A DNA stretch of 34,796 nucleotides from Betaproteobacteria bacterium (GCA_016183615.1 JACPEG010000059.1:1-34796), one strand, 5' to 3'; positions 15,180 to 24,923 are shown, counted from the first letter of the stretch. Numbers and translations: made by a program. Notes: generated from the letters alone by a model not told the origin.

Positions 15180-16877
15180 ATGCCCACCCGCAACCTCGAC
15201 CTGGTGCTGCTGTGGCACATGCACCAGCCGGACTACCGCGACTCCCGCTCCCGGGAGTTCACCCTGCCGTGGGTGTACCTGCACGCCATCAAGGACTACA
15301 CCGACATGGCGCACCACCTGGAAGCTCATCCGCGGGTCAAGGCGGTGGTTAATTTCGTGCCGGTGCTGCTGGACCAGATCGAGGACTACGTGGAGCAGTT
15401 CTCCATGGGGCGCCTGCGCGACCCGCTGCTCAGGCTGCTGGCGGCGCCCGACCTCGACCGGGTGGACCGCGGCGCCCGCCGGCTCATCCTGGAGAGCTGC
15501 TTCCGCAGCAACCACACCAAGATGATCCAGCCCTATCCTCACTACAAGCGGGTGCATGAGCTGTATCTCCGGCTGAGCCAGGAAGGGGAGACGGCGCTCA
15601 ACTATCTTTCCGGGCAGTACCTGGCGGACCTGCTGGTGTGGTACCACCTGGCATGGACGGGGGAGAGCGTGCGCCGCAGCTCCGAGCTGGTGGTGCGGCT
15701 CATGACCCAGGGCGAGAGTTTCAGCCACGCCGACCGCTTCGAGCTGTTCAAGCTGATCGGCGAGCTCATGCGCGAAATCATTCCGCGTTACCGCCGGCTC
15801 GCCGAATCCGGCCAGGTCGAGCTCTCTTTCTCGCCCCATCACCATCCGCTGGCGCCGCTGCTCCTGGATTTTCGCAGCGCCCGCGAAAGCCAGCCCGAGG
15901 CGGTCCTGCCCGAGGAGCCCTTCTACCCCGGCGGGCGCACCCGGGTCACCTATCATCTGGCTGCCGCGCGCCGCAGCCACGAGACCCGGTTCGGCTCGGA
16001 CGCCGCGGGGGTGTGGCCGGCGGAAGGCGCGGTGTCGGGGCCGCTGCTCGACGTGCTGGCCGAGCAGGGCTACCGCTGGGCGGCGAGCGGCGAGGCGGTG
16101 CTCGCCAACAGCCTGCGGCAGGCCTCCGCGGCTGCGGCAGGCGAGCGCGGCCAGTACCTCTACCGGCCCTACCGCCATGAAACGCCCCACGGCCCCATCG
16201 CCCTGTTCTTCCGCGACGACAAGCTCTCGGACATGGTGGGTTTCGAGTACGCCAAGTGGTTCGGAAAGGATGCGGCGCTGCATTTCGTGCATTCGCTGGA
16301 GGAAATCGCGAGGCGCCCGGTCGACGGCGGCGCCCCGCTGGTGAGCGTGATCCTCGACGGCGAAAATGCCTGGGAGTACTACCCCTACAACGGCTACTAT
16401 TTCCTGTCGGACCTGTACAGCGCGCTGGGGGGGCACCCGGGGATTCGCACCACCACCTACCTGGATTGGCTGGCGGCCCATGCGGCGCCGGCGCAGTTGC
16501 CCAGGCTGGTGGCCGGAAGCTGGGTCTACGGCACCTTTTCCACCTGGATCGGCTGCCGGGACAAGAACCATGCCTGGGACCTGCTGGCGGCGGCCAAGCA
16601 GAGCTTCGACCTGGTGATGGGAAGCGTCCGGCTGAGCGAGGAGGAAAAGGCCGCGGCGGAAGCCCAGCTCGCGGTGTGCGAGGGCTCCGACTGGTTCTGG
16701 TGGTTCGGCGATTACAATCCGGAGCACGCGGTGGCGAGTTTCGACCGCCTGTATCGCGACAATCTCGCCAACCTTTACCGGCTGCTCAAGCTGCCGGCGC
16801 CGGCGGCGCTTGCCGAGCCCATCAGCCGTGGCGGCGGCGTGCCGGAGCTGGGCGGGACCATGAGAAGGGCATCGTGA
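15180..16877 (+). CDS. GH57 glycoside hydrolase (COG1449-type alpha-amylase)
   Basis: This 565-residue cytoplasmic protein has no signal peptide. The start MPTRNLDLVLLWHMHQPDYRD is the GH57 beta-strand-1 motif (HMHQP). The nucleophile region is GVWPAEGAVS with E282, and the acid/base region is FFRDDKLSD (D346/D347). LDGENAWEYYPYNG and WIGCRDKNHAWDLL follow, then FWWFGDYNPEHA near the C-terminus. This is the COG1449-type GH57 family, whose members act on alpha-1,4-glucans and maltooligosaccharides as amylases or glucanotransferases; the exact reaction cannot be read. It lies 147 bases after glgC and 4 bases before a second GH57 gene, so the three probably form one unit for glycogen metabolism. 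The ribosome site is weak. Confidence 0.9.
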   Translation: MPTRNLDLVLLWHMHQPDYRDSRSREFTLPWVYLHAIKDYTDMAHHLEAHPRVKAVVNFVPVLLDQIEDYVEQFSMGRLRDPLLRLLAAPDLDRVDRGARRLILESCFRSNHTKMIQPYPHYKRVHELYLRLSQEGETALNYLSGQYLADLLVWYHLAWTGESVRRSSELVVRLMTQGESFSHADRFELFKLIGELMREIIPRYRRLAESGQVELSFSPHHHPLAPLLLDFRSARESQPEAVLPEEPFYPGGRTRVTYHLAAARRSHETRFGSDAAGVWPAEGAVSGPLLDVLAEQGYRWAASGEAVLANSLRQASAAAAGERGQYLYRPYRHETPHGPIALFFRDDKLSDMVGFEYAKWFGKDAALHFVHSLEEIARRPVDGGAPLVSVILDGENAWEYYPYNGYYFLSDLYSALGGHPGIRTTTYLDWLAAHAAPAQLPRLVAGSWVYGTFSTWIGCRDKNHAWDLLAAAKQSFDLVMGSVRLSEEEKAAAEAQLAVCEGSDWFWWFGDYNPEHAVASFDRLYRDNLANLYRLLKLPAPAALAEPISRGGGVPELGGTMRRAS

Positions 16878-16881
16878 GGCC

Positions 16882-18897
16882 ATGACTCCCCCCGTTTCCT
16901 TGCTGTTCGGCGTTCATGCCCACCAGCCTGTGGGCAACTTCGACCAGGTGCTGGTGGAAGCCCATGAGCGCTGCTACCGCCCGTTCCTGCAGACGATGTA
17001 CCGCTTTCCCGAATTTCGCTTTGCCGTCCACTTCAGCGGCTGGCTGCTGGACTGGCTGCTCGGCCGCTATCCGGCGGACCTGGCGCTGCTGCGCGAGATG
17101 GTTGCGCGGGGCCAGGTGGAACTGTTCGGCGGCGGGGACACCGAGCCGGTTCTCGCGGTCATTCCCACGCGCGACCGGGTGGGGCAGGTAACGCGGCTCT
17201 CCGACCGGCTGGAGCGCAGTCTCGGGCAGCGGCCGCGCGGGGCGTGGCTTACGGAGCGGGTGTGGGAGGCGACGGTGGTGCCGTCCCTGGCCGACTCGGG
17301 CATCCGCTATGTGACGGTCGACGACTACCACTTCCTGTGCCTGGGCAAGCAGGCCCCGGAGCTCACCGGCTATTTCAGCACCGAGGAGGACGGCCATCGC
17401 CTGGACCTGTTTCCGATTTCCGAGGCCCTGCGCTACCGCATTCCCTTCTCGCGGGCCGAGGACGCGGTGACCTACCTGGAATCCCTCGCGCGGGGCGCGG
17501 ACGCCGCCGCCATCTATTTCGACGACATCGAGAAATTCGGCATCTGGCCCGAAACCTACGAGTGGGTGTACGAGAAAGGCTGGCTCGAGCAGTTCGTGCG
17601 CGGGGTGCTCGCCTCGGCGAAGATCCGCACCCGCACCTATGCCGATTACCACGCCTCGGCCGCCACGCGGGGGATCATCTATCTTCCCGCCACCTCCTAC
17701 ATCGAAATGAACGAGTGGACGCTGCCGGCGTGCGCGGCCCGCGACTACGCGGACCTGGTGAAAGTCGCCAGGGATAGCGGCCGCTACGACAAGGACAAGG
17801 CATTCCTGCGGGGCGGAATCTGGAAGAATTTCCTGTTCCGCTACCCGGAGGCGAACTGGATGCACAAGCGCATGCTGCGCCTCTCGGAGCGGGTGAACGC
17901 GCTGCCGGCGCCGGCACGGCGCGGAGAAACCCTCGATCTCCTGTACCGGGCCCAGGCCAACGACGCCTACTGGCACGGCCTGTTCGGCGGAATCTACCTG
18001 CCGCACCTGCGGCGCGCCGTGTACCACGCCATCGTGGCGCTGGAGTCGCGGCTCGATGCGATCGCGCCGCGGGCGGCCACCGTGGTCGAAGATCTCGACC
18101 TGGACGGAATCGAGGACGCGTTCCTGCACAACGGCCAGCTGCAGGCGGTGGTGCGCCTCGACGGCGGGGCGAGCCTCATGGAGCTCGACGCCTACGAACT
18201 CGGGCACAATTTCGTCGACACCCTGCGCCGGCAGCCCGAGCACTACCATCGCAAGATCGAGCTGGGGGAATCGATAGAGCACAGCGGCGACGGCATTGCC
18301 TCGGCCCATGACCGGATCGCGTTCAAGCACGAGATTGCGACCGAGGATCTGGCCACCGATGCCCGGGGCAGAACCGCATTTGCGGATCGCTGGATTGCCG
18401 CCGGATCAGAGGCCGTGGACATCGCGAGCTACCGGCCCCAGGCGCCGTCGACCGAGCATCCGGCCATCGCGTTCCGCGGCGGCACGGGCGGCCTGGAAGT
18501 CGCCAAGCGCATTGCAGTGGCGGGCCAGCGGCTCCTGGTGGAGTATCGGCTGCAGGTCTCCGGCCCCGGAAATTTCGAGACCGAGCTCAACCTGGCGCTG
18601 CCGAGCTGCGACGGCCCCGCCGGCCGCTACGTCGTGGCAGGCCGCATCCCCGGCGGGTTCGGGCAGCCGCTGGCTCTCGATGCGCTCCCGGAAATCGTGC
18701 TGGAGGACGGCGTGCTCGGCGGTTCCCTCACCGTCAAGATGATGCCGCCGGCACACCTCGATGCGGGCCCGTTCTTCACCGTGTCCCAGTCGGAGGCCGG
18801 GTTCGAGAAGATCATGCAGGCGGTGACGCTGCGGCTCGCCTGGCCGGTGGAAACGGGCGTTACCGAACTCTCCGTCGTGCTGGAGATATCGCACTAA
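16882..18897 (+). CDS. GH57 4-alpha-glucanotransferase / alpha-amylase with DUF1925-DUF1926 domains
   Basis: This 671-residue protein matches the layout of the Thermococcus 4-alpha-glucanotransferase. The GH57 barrel starts SLLFGVHAHQPVGNFDQV, followed by a helical bundle (IWKNFLFRYPEANWMHKRM, AQANDAYWHGLFGGIYLPH; DUF1925-like) and a beta-rich C-terminal domain (DUF1926-like). The nucleophile is E125 in GAWLTERVWE and the acid/base is D214 or D215 in YFDDIEKFGIW, at nearly the same positions as E123 and D214 of the archaeal enzyme. It probably disproportionates maltooligosaccharides and may replace MalQ here. There is no secretion signal. Its ATG lies 4 bases after the previous stop, with GAGG as ribosome site, so the two GH57 genes are translationally coupled. 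It is followed by a repeat cluster. Confidence 0.92.
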   Translation: MTPPVSLLFGVHAHQPVGNFDQVLVEAHERCYRPFLQTMYRFPEFRFAVHFSGWLLDWLLGRYPADLALLREMVARGQVELFGGGDTEPVLAVIPTRDRVGQVTRLSDRLERSLGQRPRGAWLTERVWEATVVPSLADSGIRYVTVDDYHFLCLGKQAPELTGYFSTEEDGHRLDLFPISEALRYRIPFSRAEDAVTYLESLARGADAAAIYFDDIEKFGIWPETYEWVYEKGWLEQFVRGVLASAKIRTRTYADYHASAATRGIIYLPATSYIEMNEWTLPACAARDYADLVKVARDSGRYDKDKAFLRGGIWKNFLFRYPEANWMHKRMLRLSERVNALPAPARRGETLDLLYRAQANDAYWHGLFGGIYLPHLRRAVYHAIVALESRLDAIAPRAATVVEDLDLDGIEDAFLHNGQLQAVVRLDGGASLMELDAYELGHNFVDTLRRQPEHYHRKIELGESIEHSGDGIASAHDRIAFKHEIATEDLATDARGRTAFADRWIAAGSEAVDIASYRPQAPSTEHPAIAFRGGTGGLEVAKRIAVAGQRLLVEYRLQVSGPGNFETELNLALPSCDGPAGRYVVAGRIPGGFGQPLALDALPEIVLEDGVLGGSLTVKMMPPAHLDAGPFFTVSQSEAGFEKIMQAVTLRLAWPVETGVTELSVVLEISH

Positions 18898-18912
18898 ATC
18901 CGGCGGTTGACC

Positions 18913-19107
18913 GGTGCGTGGGACGCACCCCTATCCAGGACCTTCCCGCGCGGCGTAGGGTGCGCCCTGCGCACCGATTCCGGCGCATGAATGGTGCGTG
19001 GGACGCACCCTACCCGAAAACTGGCGCCACTGCGTAGGTTGGGCATTCATGCCCAACATGGCGCACCTGGAAAAATTGTTGGGCTTCGCTTGCGAAGCCC
19101 AACCTAC
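18913..19107. repeat. Cluster of GTAG-type palindromes
   Basis: At least five hairpins of two related families follow one another: GGTGCGT-GGG-ACGCACC at 18913-18929 and again at 18993-19009 (then CTAC); GTAG (18955) followed by GGTGCGC...GCGCACC; GTAG (19034) followed by GTTGGGCAT...ATGCCCAAC; and GTTGGGCTTCGC...GCGAAGCCCAAC then CTAC (19078-19107). Opposite-facing copies make head-to-head pairs as in BIMEs. The last copy touches the stop codon of the glycosyltransferase gene. Confidence 0.9.
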
Positions 19108-20690
19108 TAGCGCGAATTGCGCCGGTAGAGCCGGTAGCGCTCCTCGTTGTCTCCCGGGCGGTTGCCTTCCCACAGAAGTTTCCAGGGGCCGTCCAGCGCC
19201 GCTTGTTCCTGGGCGGTGGTCTGAACCAGCAGCAGTTCGCAGCTCCGCTTTGCGCCCTTCGCTTCCTCCCGCTCGGTCAGGATTCCCCCGTGGTAGTGCA
19301 GCATGGCGCGCTGGGGCTCGCCAAGGGAGCGGCTGGCGATGCAGCGGTACTTCGCGGGCAGCGCCTGTTTCAGCGAAACGACCATGCTGCGATAGCTCTT
19401 GCCGGTGTCCACCCAGCCCAGCAGCAGGCTCATGATCAGGGCCCATACCGTCGTGATGCCCGCGGACCAGACGATGACGGGCCGCAGGGGGCTGCGCTTC
19501 AGGAACAGCGCCGCGATCCAGCCCGTGGTGTAAGCAAGCGCTGCGGCGAATGGAACCCACTTGATTCCCGCCGGGTAGCCGGGCTGCAACTTGTGCAGGT
19601 GGGTATGCAGCCGGGCCGGCGCGCCGAATTCGAGGGCGAACCAGTAGAACCAGATCACTCCGACGAAGAAGGTGAACCCCATGACGCTGAACCAGAGCAG
19701 CGCGTTGGCGGCGCCGCGGCGCAGGCTCATCAATCCCTCGGCCGCCAGCAGCGACAGGGGCAGCAGCATCGGCACCGCATACACGTCACGCCCCTCCCTC
19801 GCCGCCGAAAGAACCGCGAGCATGACCAGGAAGACGACGAGCGGAAGCTGGAAAGTGGGCTGCCTCAGCGCCTCGCGGCCCCCGCGCCAGAGAGCCCACA
19901 GGGCGATCGGCAGGGCCGGCCACGCGAACCAGATGAGGATGCCCACGTAGTAGAAGGGCTCGGTCGGCGTCGCCAGTTTCGCATAGCCCAGGAAGCGCCC
20001 GAAATTGTTGAGCATGAGCCAGTCGCTGAACAGCTCCGGCGAGCGCAGGTACAGGAGCGCGGGCCACACGGCGACCCAGGGCAGCGCCGCCAGCGCCGCT
20101 GCGCCGAGCGCGACGACATAGCCACGGTTGCGCCAGGGCGCGAACGCGGGAAGCGCGAGGGCGGCGATCCCCATGATGCCCGGCGCGAGCAGTCCCTTCG
20201 CCATGAAGCCGACGCCGATGCCGGTGCCGAGCAGGACCCCGGCGAGAATCGGCCGGCGCAGCGCCAGCGCCAGTCCCCAGATCGCCAGCGCGAAGCCTGC
20301 GAGCAGGGCCGCATCGGTGATGAGCTGGTGCATGCGCACCAGCAGTCCCAGGCAGCCCATGAGCACCAGCGCCGCGCCCCAGCCCTGGCCGCGGCCGTAA
20401 AGCTCGCGGCCGGCGAGCCCGGTGAAGGCGAGCGCCAGCGCCACGTAAAGACCTGTGGCGAGCCGCGCCCCGTCGTGCAGCGGCAGCACCGGCGACGCCA
20501 ACCACGCCAGTGCCGCGGAGGTGAGGTAGAACAGCGGCGGCTTTTCCATGAAGGGTTCGCCCGCCAGCGTGGGCACGACCCAGCTGCCGCCCTTGAGAAT
20601 GCTGTACACCAGCCCGAAGCTGTAGGCCTCGTCCGGCTTCCACGGGTCGTGGCCCACCAGGCCCGGCAGTATCCAGGCGGCACAGAGCAA
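19107..20690 (-). CDS. ArnT/PMT-like membrane glycosyltransferase (GT83 type)
   Basis: This protein of at least 527 residues has about eleven to twelve hydrophobic segments. Near the N-terminus, after segment one, is HDPWKPDEAYSFGLVYSIL with the acidic residue used by GT-C enzymes. EPFMEKPPLFYLTSAALAWL matches the ArnT/PMT_2 pattern, in which an undecaprenyl-phosphate sugar is transferred to lipid A or another acceptor. The substrate is unknown; no arn genes accompany it. A C-terminal soluble part follows the last segment near GWVDTGKSYRSMV. The start is uncertain. TTG 20690 cuts into segment one, while codons upstream (NPNANSHGIPAAPWLLL) look like the real N-terminus but lack ATG, GTG or TTG. 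It follows the M48 peptidase gene closely, so the two are co-transcribed. Confidence 0.85.
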   Translation of the reverse strand: MLCAAWILPGLVGHDPWKPDEAYSFGLVYSILKGGSWVVPTLAGEPFMEKPPLFYLTSAALAWLASPVLPLHDGARLATGLYVALALAFTGLAGRELYGRGQGWGAALVLMGCLGLLVRMHQLITDAALLAGFALAIWGLALALRRPILAGVLLGTGIGVGFMAKGLLAPGIMGIAALALPAFAPWRNRGYVVALGAAALAALPWVAVWPALLYLRSPELFSDWLMLNNFGRFLGYAKLATPTEPFYYVGILIWFAWPALPIALWALWRGGREALRQPTFQLPLVVFLVMLAVLSAAREGRDVYAVPMLLPLSLLAAEGLMSLRRGAANALLWFSVMGFTFFVGVIWFYWFALEFGAPARLHTHLHKLQPGYPAGIKWVPFAAALAYTTGWIAALFLKRSPLRPVIVWSAGITTVWALIMSLLLGWVDTGKSYRSMVVSLKQALPAKYRCIASRSLGEPQRAMLHYHGGILTEREEAKGAKRSCELLLVQTTAQEQAALDGPWKLLWEGNRPGDNEERYRLYRRNSR

Positions 20691-20752
20691 CAGGAGCCAG
20701 GGTGCGGCGGGAATCCCGTGAGAATTCGCGTTGGGGTTGATGACGGGCTCCG

Positions 20753-22210
20753 CTACTCGATAATTTTTATGGTTTGCCCGGGAGCGGGTTCGCCCGTGGG
20801 ATAGGCGGCATTGATCAGGCGCAGGTAACGCTCGGCGTTCTTTCCGAGCGGGGACTGGCGCGCGAGTTCGCCGTAGGTCATTCCCGCCCTGGCGGTCACG
20901 GTTTTCAGGGTGAGCGGCCGGGCGAGCTTGCGCTCCTCATCGGTGACGGGGTGGAAGCTCCTGAAGGTGGCCAGCATGTCGGGGCGGTTGCGGGTGAAGG
21001 CATGGCTGTTGGCGGCCATCCCCTTCAGCACGTAGGCCCGGCTGCCGAGGTACACGGCGCCGAGAAACAGCGGCGCGCCTTTCTGGGAGGTGGTGACCGC
21101 GGTGGCTGCGGGAAGGCCATTGACAGTGGTGGACCCAAGCTCGGAACCGAAACCCAGGCGGTAGGTGCGCCGCAGGAAATCGGCGGGGGCGCCCTGGGGT
21201 TTTTCGATCAGAGTGAGTTCCACCGCGGCGTCCCGCGCCGGATTGATGCCCGCCAGCCGGTCCGGCCGGTTCTGGATTTTCCACTCTTTCGGAAAGCGCA
21301 GCCCGAAACCCAGGCCCGGATGCAGGAAATCGCTGCCCCGCACGATGCCCTGCTCGGGACTGTCGCCGAAGGCAATACCGTTGCTCCGGTCAAGGAATTC
21401 CGCGCGGCCCACCGCGGGCTTCGCCAGGACGTAGCGATTGGCTTCGCCGACCACCTGCTGCAGCCGGGTATCGTTGTCCGGATGGGTGGCGAACACCCCG
21501 TGGTAGCGCCGCGGCTCCCGGCCCTCCTGCCTCGCCAGCTCCGCGTCGAACTCCTCCTGGTTCTTGAGCACTCCTATCACCCGGATCATGGCCTGGGGGT
21601 CGTAGCCGGCCCGGGCCAGGTACTCGGCGCCCAGCCGGTCGGCTTCCAGCTCGTGGTCGCGTCCATAGCCCGAGAGCAGCGCATTGCCGAGCAGCCCGAG
21701 GATGTTCTGGCCCAGGTCCGAACCCAGCTCCGGCACCAGGATGCCCAGAACGGTGGCGCCGATGCCGGTGGCCATCGACGCACTGTACTGCTGCACGCTG
21801 TGGCGGGCGGTCACGTGGCCGATCTCGTGGCCCAGCACCGCGGCGAGCTCCGCTTCCGAGTTGAGGTAGGCGATGATGCCGCGGGTGATGTAGACGTATC
21901 CCCCGGGCAGCGCAAACGCGTTGATCTCGGGGCTGTCGACGACGGTGAAGTGGTACTCAAGCTGCGGCCGGTGGCTCATCTTCGCCAGCTTCTGGCCTAC
22001 CGTGGTCACGTACTGCTGAAGCGTGGGCAGGTCGTAGGCGCCGTATTCCTTTCGGACTTCCTGGTCCGCCTTGCGCCCGGTGGAAACCTCCTGGCTCTCC
22101 GACATCATGACGAAGTTCTGGCGGCCGGTGACCGGGTTGGTGGCGCAGTTGGCCAGCGGGACCAGCAGCAGGAAACCGAAGACGAGTTTGAGGACAGGCG
22201 GCCGTTTCAT
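20753..22210 (-). CDS. M48-family zinc metallopeptidase, lipoprotein, with LysM-like tail
   Basis: This 485-residue protein has an N-terminal lipoprotein signal (FGFLLLVPLANC, lipidated Cys22), so it is probably periplasmic and outer-membrane anchored. The peptidase domain contains VLGHEIGHVTARH (H128, E129, H132) and the third ligand E189 in ELEAD. The layout resembles the M48 members related to BepA/LoiP, which handle outer-membrane protein quality. The C-terminal 55 residues (TVTARAGMTYGELARQSPL ... PGQTIKIIE) look like a LysM-type peptidoglycan-binding module. A -10-like TAAAAT (22219-22224, complement) lies 8 bases before the ATG with no ribosome site, so a near-leaderless message is possible. 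The downstream gene is the glycosyltransferase. Confidence 0.92.
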   Translation of the reverse strand: MKRPPVLKLVFGFLLLVPLANCATNPVTGRQNFVMMSESQEVSTGRKADQEVRKEYGAYDLPTLQQYVTTVGQKLAKMSHRPQLEYHFTVVDSPEINAFALPGGYVYITRGIIAYLNSEAELAAVLGHEIGHVTARHSVQQYSASMATGIGATVLGILVPELGSDLGQNILGLLGNALLSGYGRDHELEADRLGAEYLARAGYDPQAMIRVIGVLKNQEEFDAELARQEGREPRRYHGVFATHPDNDTRLQQVVGEANRYVLAKPAVGRAEFLDRSNGIAFGDSPEQGIVRGSDFLHPGLGFGLRFPKEWKIQNRPDRLAGINPARDAAVELTLIEKPQGAPADFLRRTYRLGFGSELGSTTVNGLPAATAVTTSQKGAPLFLGAVYLGSRAYVLKGMAANSHAFTRNRPDMLATFRSFHPVTDEERKLARPLTLKTVTARAGMTYGELARQSPLGKNAERYLRLINAAYPTGEPAPGQTIKIIE

Positions 22211-22224
22211 GAGGGACTATTTTA

Positions 22225-22256
22225 CAAACAAAAAAAGGCAGCCGAGGCTGCCTTTT
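22225..22256 (-). terminator. Rho-independent terminator of rpmE
   Basis: Stem GGCAGC (22237-22242) / GCTGCC (22247-22252) with a tetraloop is flanked by A7 on one side and T4 on the other. Read on the minus strand it ends in TTTTTTTGTTTG, 18 bases after the rpmE stop. It leaves only about 20 bases before the M48 start, so that gene needs read-through or its own promoter within this space. Confidence 0.9.
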
Positions 22257-22274
22257 GTCGAACCGGACCGGTGT

Positions 22275-22490
22275 TCAGGCCGCGGCTTTTTTCTTGGCGT
22301 ATTTCTGGCGGAATTTCTCCACCCGGCCGGCGGTGTCGACGATCTTCTGCTTGCCGGTGAAGAAAGGGTGGCAGGCGGAACAGACTTCCACGTGCAGGTC
22401 CTTGCCCAGGGTGGAGCGGGTCTTGAAGCTGTGCCCGCAGCTGCAGGTGATGGTGATTTCCTTGTACTCGGGGTGAATCTTCAGTTTCAT
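22275..22490 (-). CDS. rpmE: Ribosomal protein bL31, zinc-binding form
   Basis: This 71-residue component of the large ribosomal subunit, at the intersubunit bridge, starts [22 protein letters not shown]. The four zinc cysteines are present: C16 and C18 (CSCG), C37 and C40 (CSACHPF). It is therefore the zinc-containing paralogue (type A) rather than the zinc-free form. The C-terminus is a basic tail (KYAKKKAAA). It is monocistronic with its own terminator. Zinc-dependent replacement by a second L31 would need another gene elsewhere. Confidence 0.97.
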   Translation of the reverse strand: MKLKIHPEYKEITITCSCGHSFKTRSTLGKDLHVEVCSACHPFFTGKQKIVDTAGRVEKFRQKYAKKKAAA

Positions 22491-22698
22491 GGCTTAAGTC
22501 CTTGAAGCTTCGCCGGAATCAAGGGCCGGCGGAAAGGCGCGTATTATCCCTGAATCCATTTCGCTTTGCAACCGCAGCGCACGCACGGCGCCCCCGGCGT
22601 TCCCTGGCGCAGGAACGCGGCCACTATGCTTTCCGCGGCAGCCCCGGGGAAACGGGCTGGGCGGGTCATAGCCCGCCGTGGCGATGGGGAGCCGGTTT

Positions 22699-22914
22699 CT
22701 ACGCCGCCCGGCGCGGCGCGGCCACCGGCGGCGTGCCCTCCTTGAACAGCTGCTTCAACTGCTTGCGGAATTCAGGCGAGTCCTGGTGCTGGTGAACGGC
22801 GACGGCGTGCTGAACCGCGGCTTCCAGAAGCTCCGCCTCGCTGTCAGCGCACAGCGCCAGGGTGCAATTCATATCGCTGGGGAATTCACGGCAATCGATG
22901 TATTTGCGCGCCAT
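22699..22914 (-). CDS. DUF1059 family small protein
   Basis: This 71-residue protein begins MARKYIDCREFPSDMNCTLA and continues ELLEAAVQHAVAVHQHQDSPEFRKQL. That is the DUF1059 pattern, with the CREF and EAAVQHAV motifs. Two cysteines (C8 and C17) and clustered histidines may suggest metal or redox chemistry, but the function is unknown. The ribosome site GAGGAGG sits about 6 bases before the ATG at 22914, so the start is firm. The C-terminus (VAAPRRAA) is low-complexity. It stands alone between rpmE and rho, with repeat DNA upstream. Confidence 0.85.
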   Translation of the reverse strand: MARKYIDCREFPSDMNCTLALCADSEAELLEAAVQHAVAVHQHQDSPEFRKQLKQLFKEGTPPVAAPRRAA

Positions 22915-23110
22915 GCAAGCCTCCTCATCTCAACGGATAGTCGGCGTGGGGGCGGGGATCGCCCCCGGAGTCTGGGCCCGGGGGGCGGAAAATCGCTCGG
23001 AACGGGGCCCGGCTACCTGTTTATAGCCGTTGGCGGTTCACGCCGCAAGGACGCGGCGAACGAATCTGGCATGGAGGAAATGGCTGGTGCGCGGCGGCGG
23101 CCGATTTCGC

Positions 23111-23196
23111 GTAGGGTGGGCTTCGGCCGCGGGCCGAAGCCCAACACCGCGTAAACCCGATGCCGGAATGTTGGGCTTCGCGTTGCGAAGCCCAAC

Positions 23197-23200
<4 letters not shown>
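23111..23200. repeat. GTAG-type palindrome pair downstream of rho
   Basis: GTAG (23111-23114) is followed by a stem TGGGCTTCGGCC/GGCCGAAGCCCA. Then comes GTTGGGCTTCGC...GCGAAGCCCAAC plus CTAC (23170-23200) in the opposite direction, forming a head-to-head pair. It is the same family as in 18913-19107. The right-hand CTAC contains the stop codon of rho. Confidence 0.9.
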
Positions 23201-24456
<1,256 letters not shown>

Positions 24457-24495
24457 AGACGGAGTTTGGCGGCGATGGCCTAAAGGGATTTGCGG

Positions 24496-24528
24496 AAAAA
24501 CCGGGGCGGGAAGGATTTTCGCCCCCGG
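24496..24528 (-). terminator. Terminator-like hairpin in the trxA-rho leader
   Basis: On the minus strand, GGGGCG (complement of 24520-24525) pairs with CGCCCC (complement of 24503-24508) and is followed by GGTTTTTCC. It is located after trxA and about 40 bases before the rho ATG. It could end trxA transcripts or attenuate rho. E. coli rho is autoregulated in its leader, though by Rho-dependent attenuation. Confidence 0.6.
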
Positions 24529-24596
24529 GACCTGGCTTGAAGGCCGATTTAGTAGAGGGAGCTTACTTCAAGAGGTGCGAAAAAAGGGTAACGGGT

Positions 24597-24923
24597 TTAG
24601 ATATGGCTGTCAATAAAGGCGGTGAGCTGGGACTTGGAAAGGGCGCCGACCTTGGTGGCCTCGATGTTGCCGTTCTTGAACAGCATCAACGTCGGGATGC
24701 CGCGGATGCCGTACTTGGGCGGCGTGCCCTGGTTCTCGTCGATGTTGAGCTTCGTCACCTTCAGCCGCCCGGCGTATTCGCGGGCGACTTCGTCCAGTAT
24801 CGGCGCGATCATCTTGCAGGGCCCGCACCATTCGGCCCAGTAATCCACCAGGACCGGAACCTGGGACTGCAGCACTTCGGATTCGAACGTGTCATCCGTC
24901 ACGTAGTGTATGTGTTCGCTCAT
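24597..24923 (-). CDS. trxA: Thioredoxin 1
   Basis: TrxA is the main cytoplasmic protein-disulfide reductant. The protein has 108 residues (E. coli 109). The active site is WCGPC (32-36), preceded by VLVDYWAE and followed by [11 protein letters not shown]. The cis-proline is in [13 protein letters not shown]. The start is ATG 24923 ([11 protein letters not shown]). The longer open frame to 25304 runs through repeat DNA and is not coding. The ribosome site is GAGAG, about 8 bases upstream. It precedes rho in the same direction, as in many proteobacteria. Confidence 0.97.
   Translation of the reverse strand: MSEHIHYVTDDTFESEVLQSQVPVLVDYWAEWCGPCKMIAPILDEVAREYAGRLKVTKLNIDENQGTPPKYGIRGIPTLMLFKNGNIEATKVGALSKSQLTAFIDSHI

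Noticed and set aside
13650..16883. A 1077-codon minus-strand open frame opposite glgC and the first GH57 gene
   Set aside because: It is the mirror of two clearly conserved genes in GC-rich DNA. Its composition is His/Gln/Arg-rich with no domain, so it is a shadow frame.
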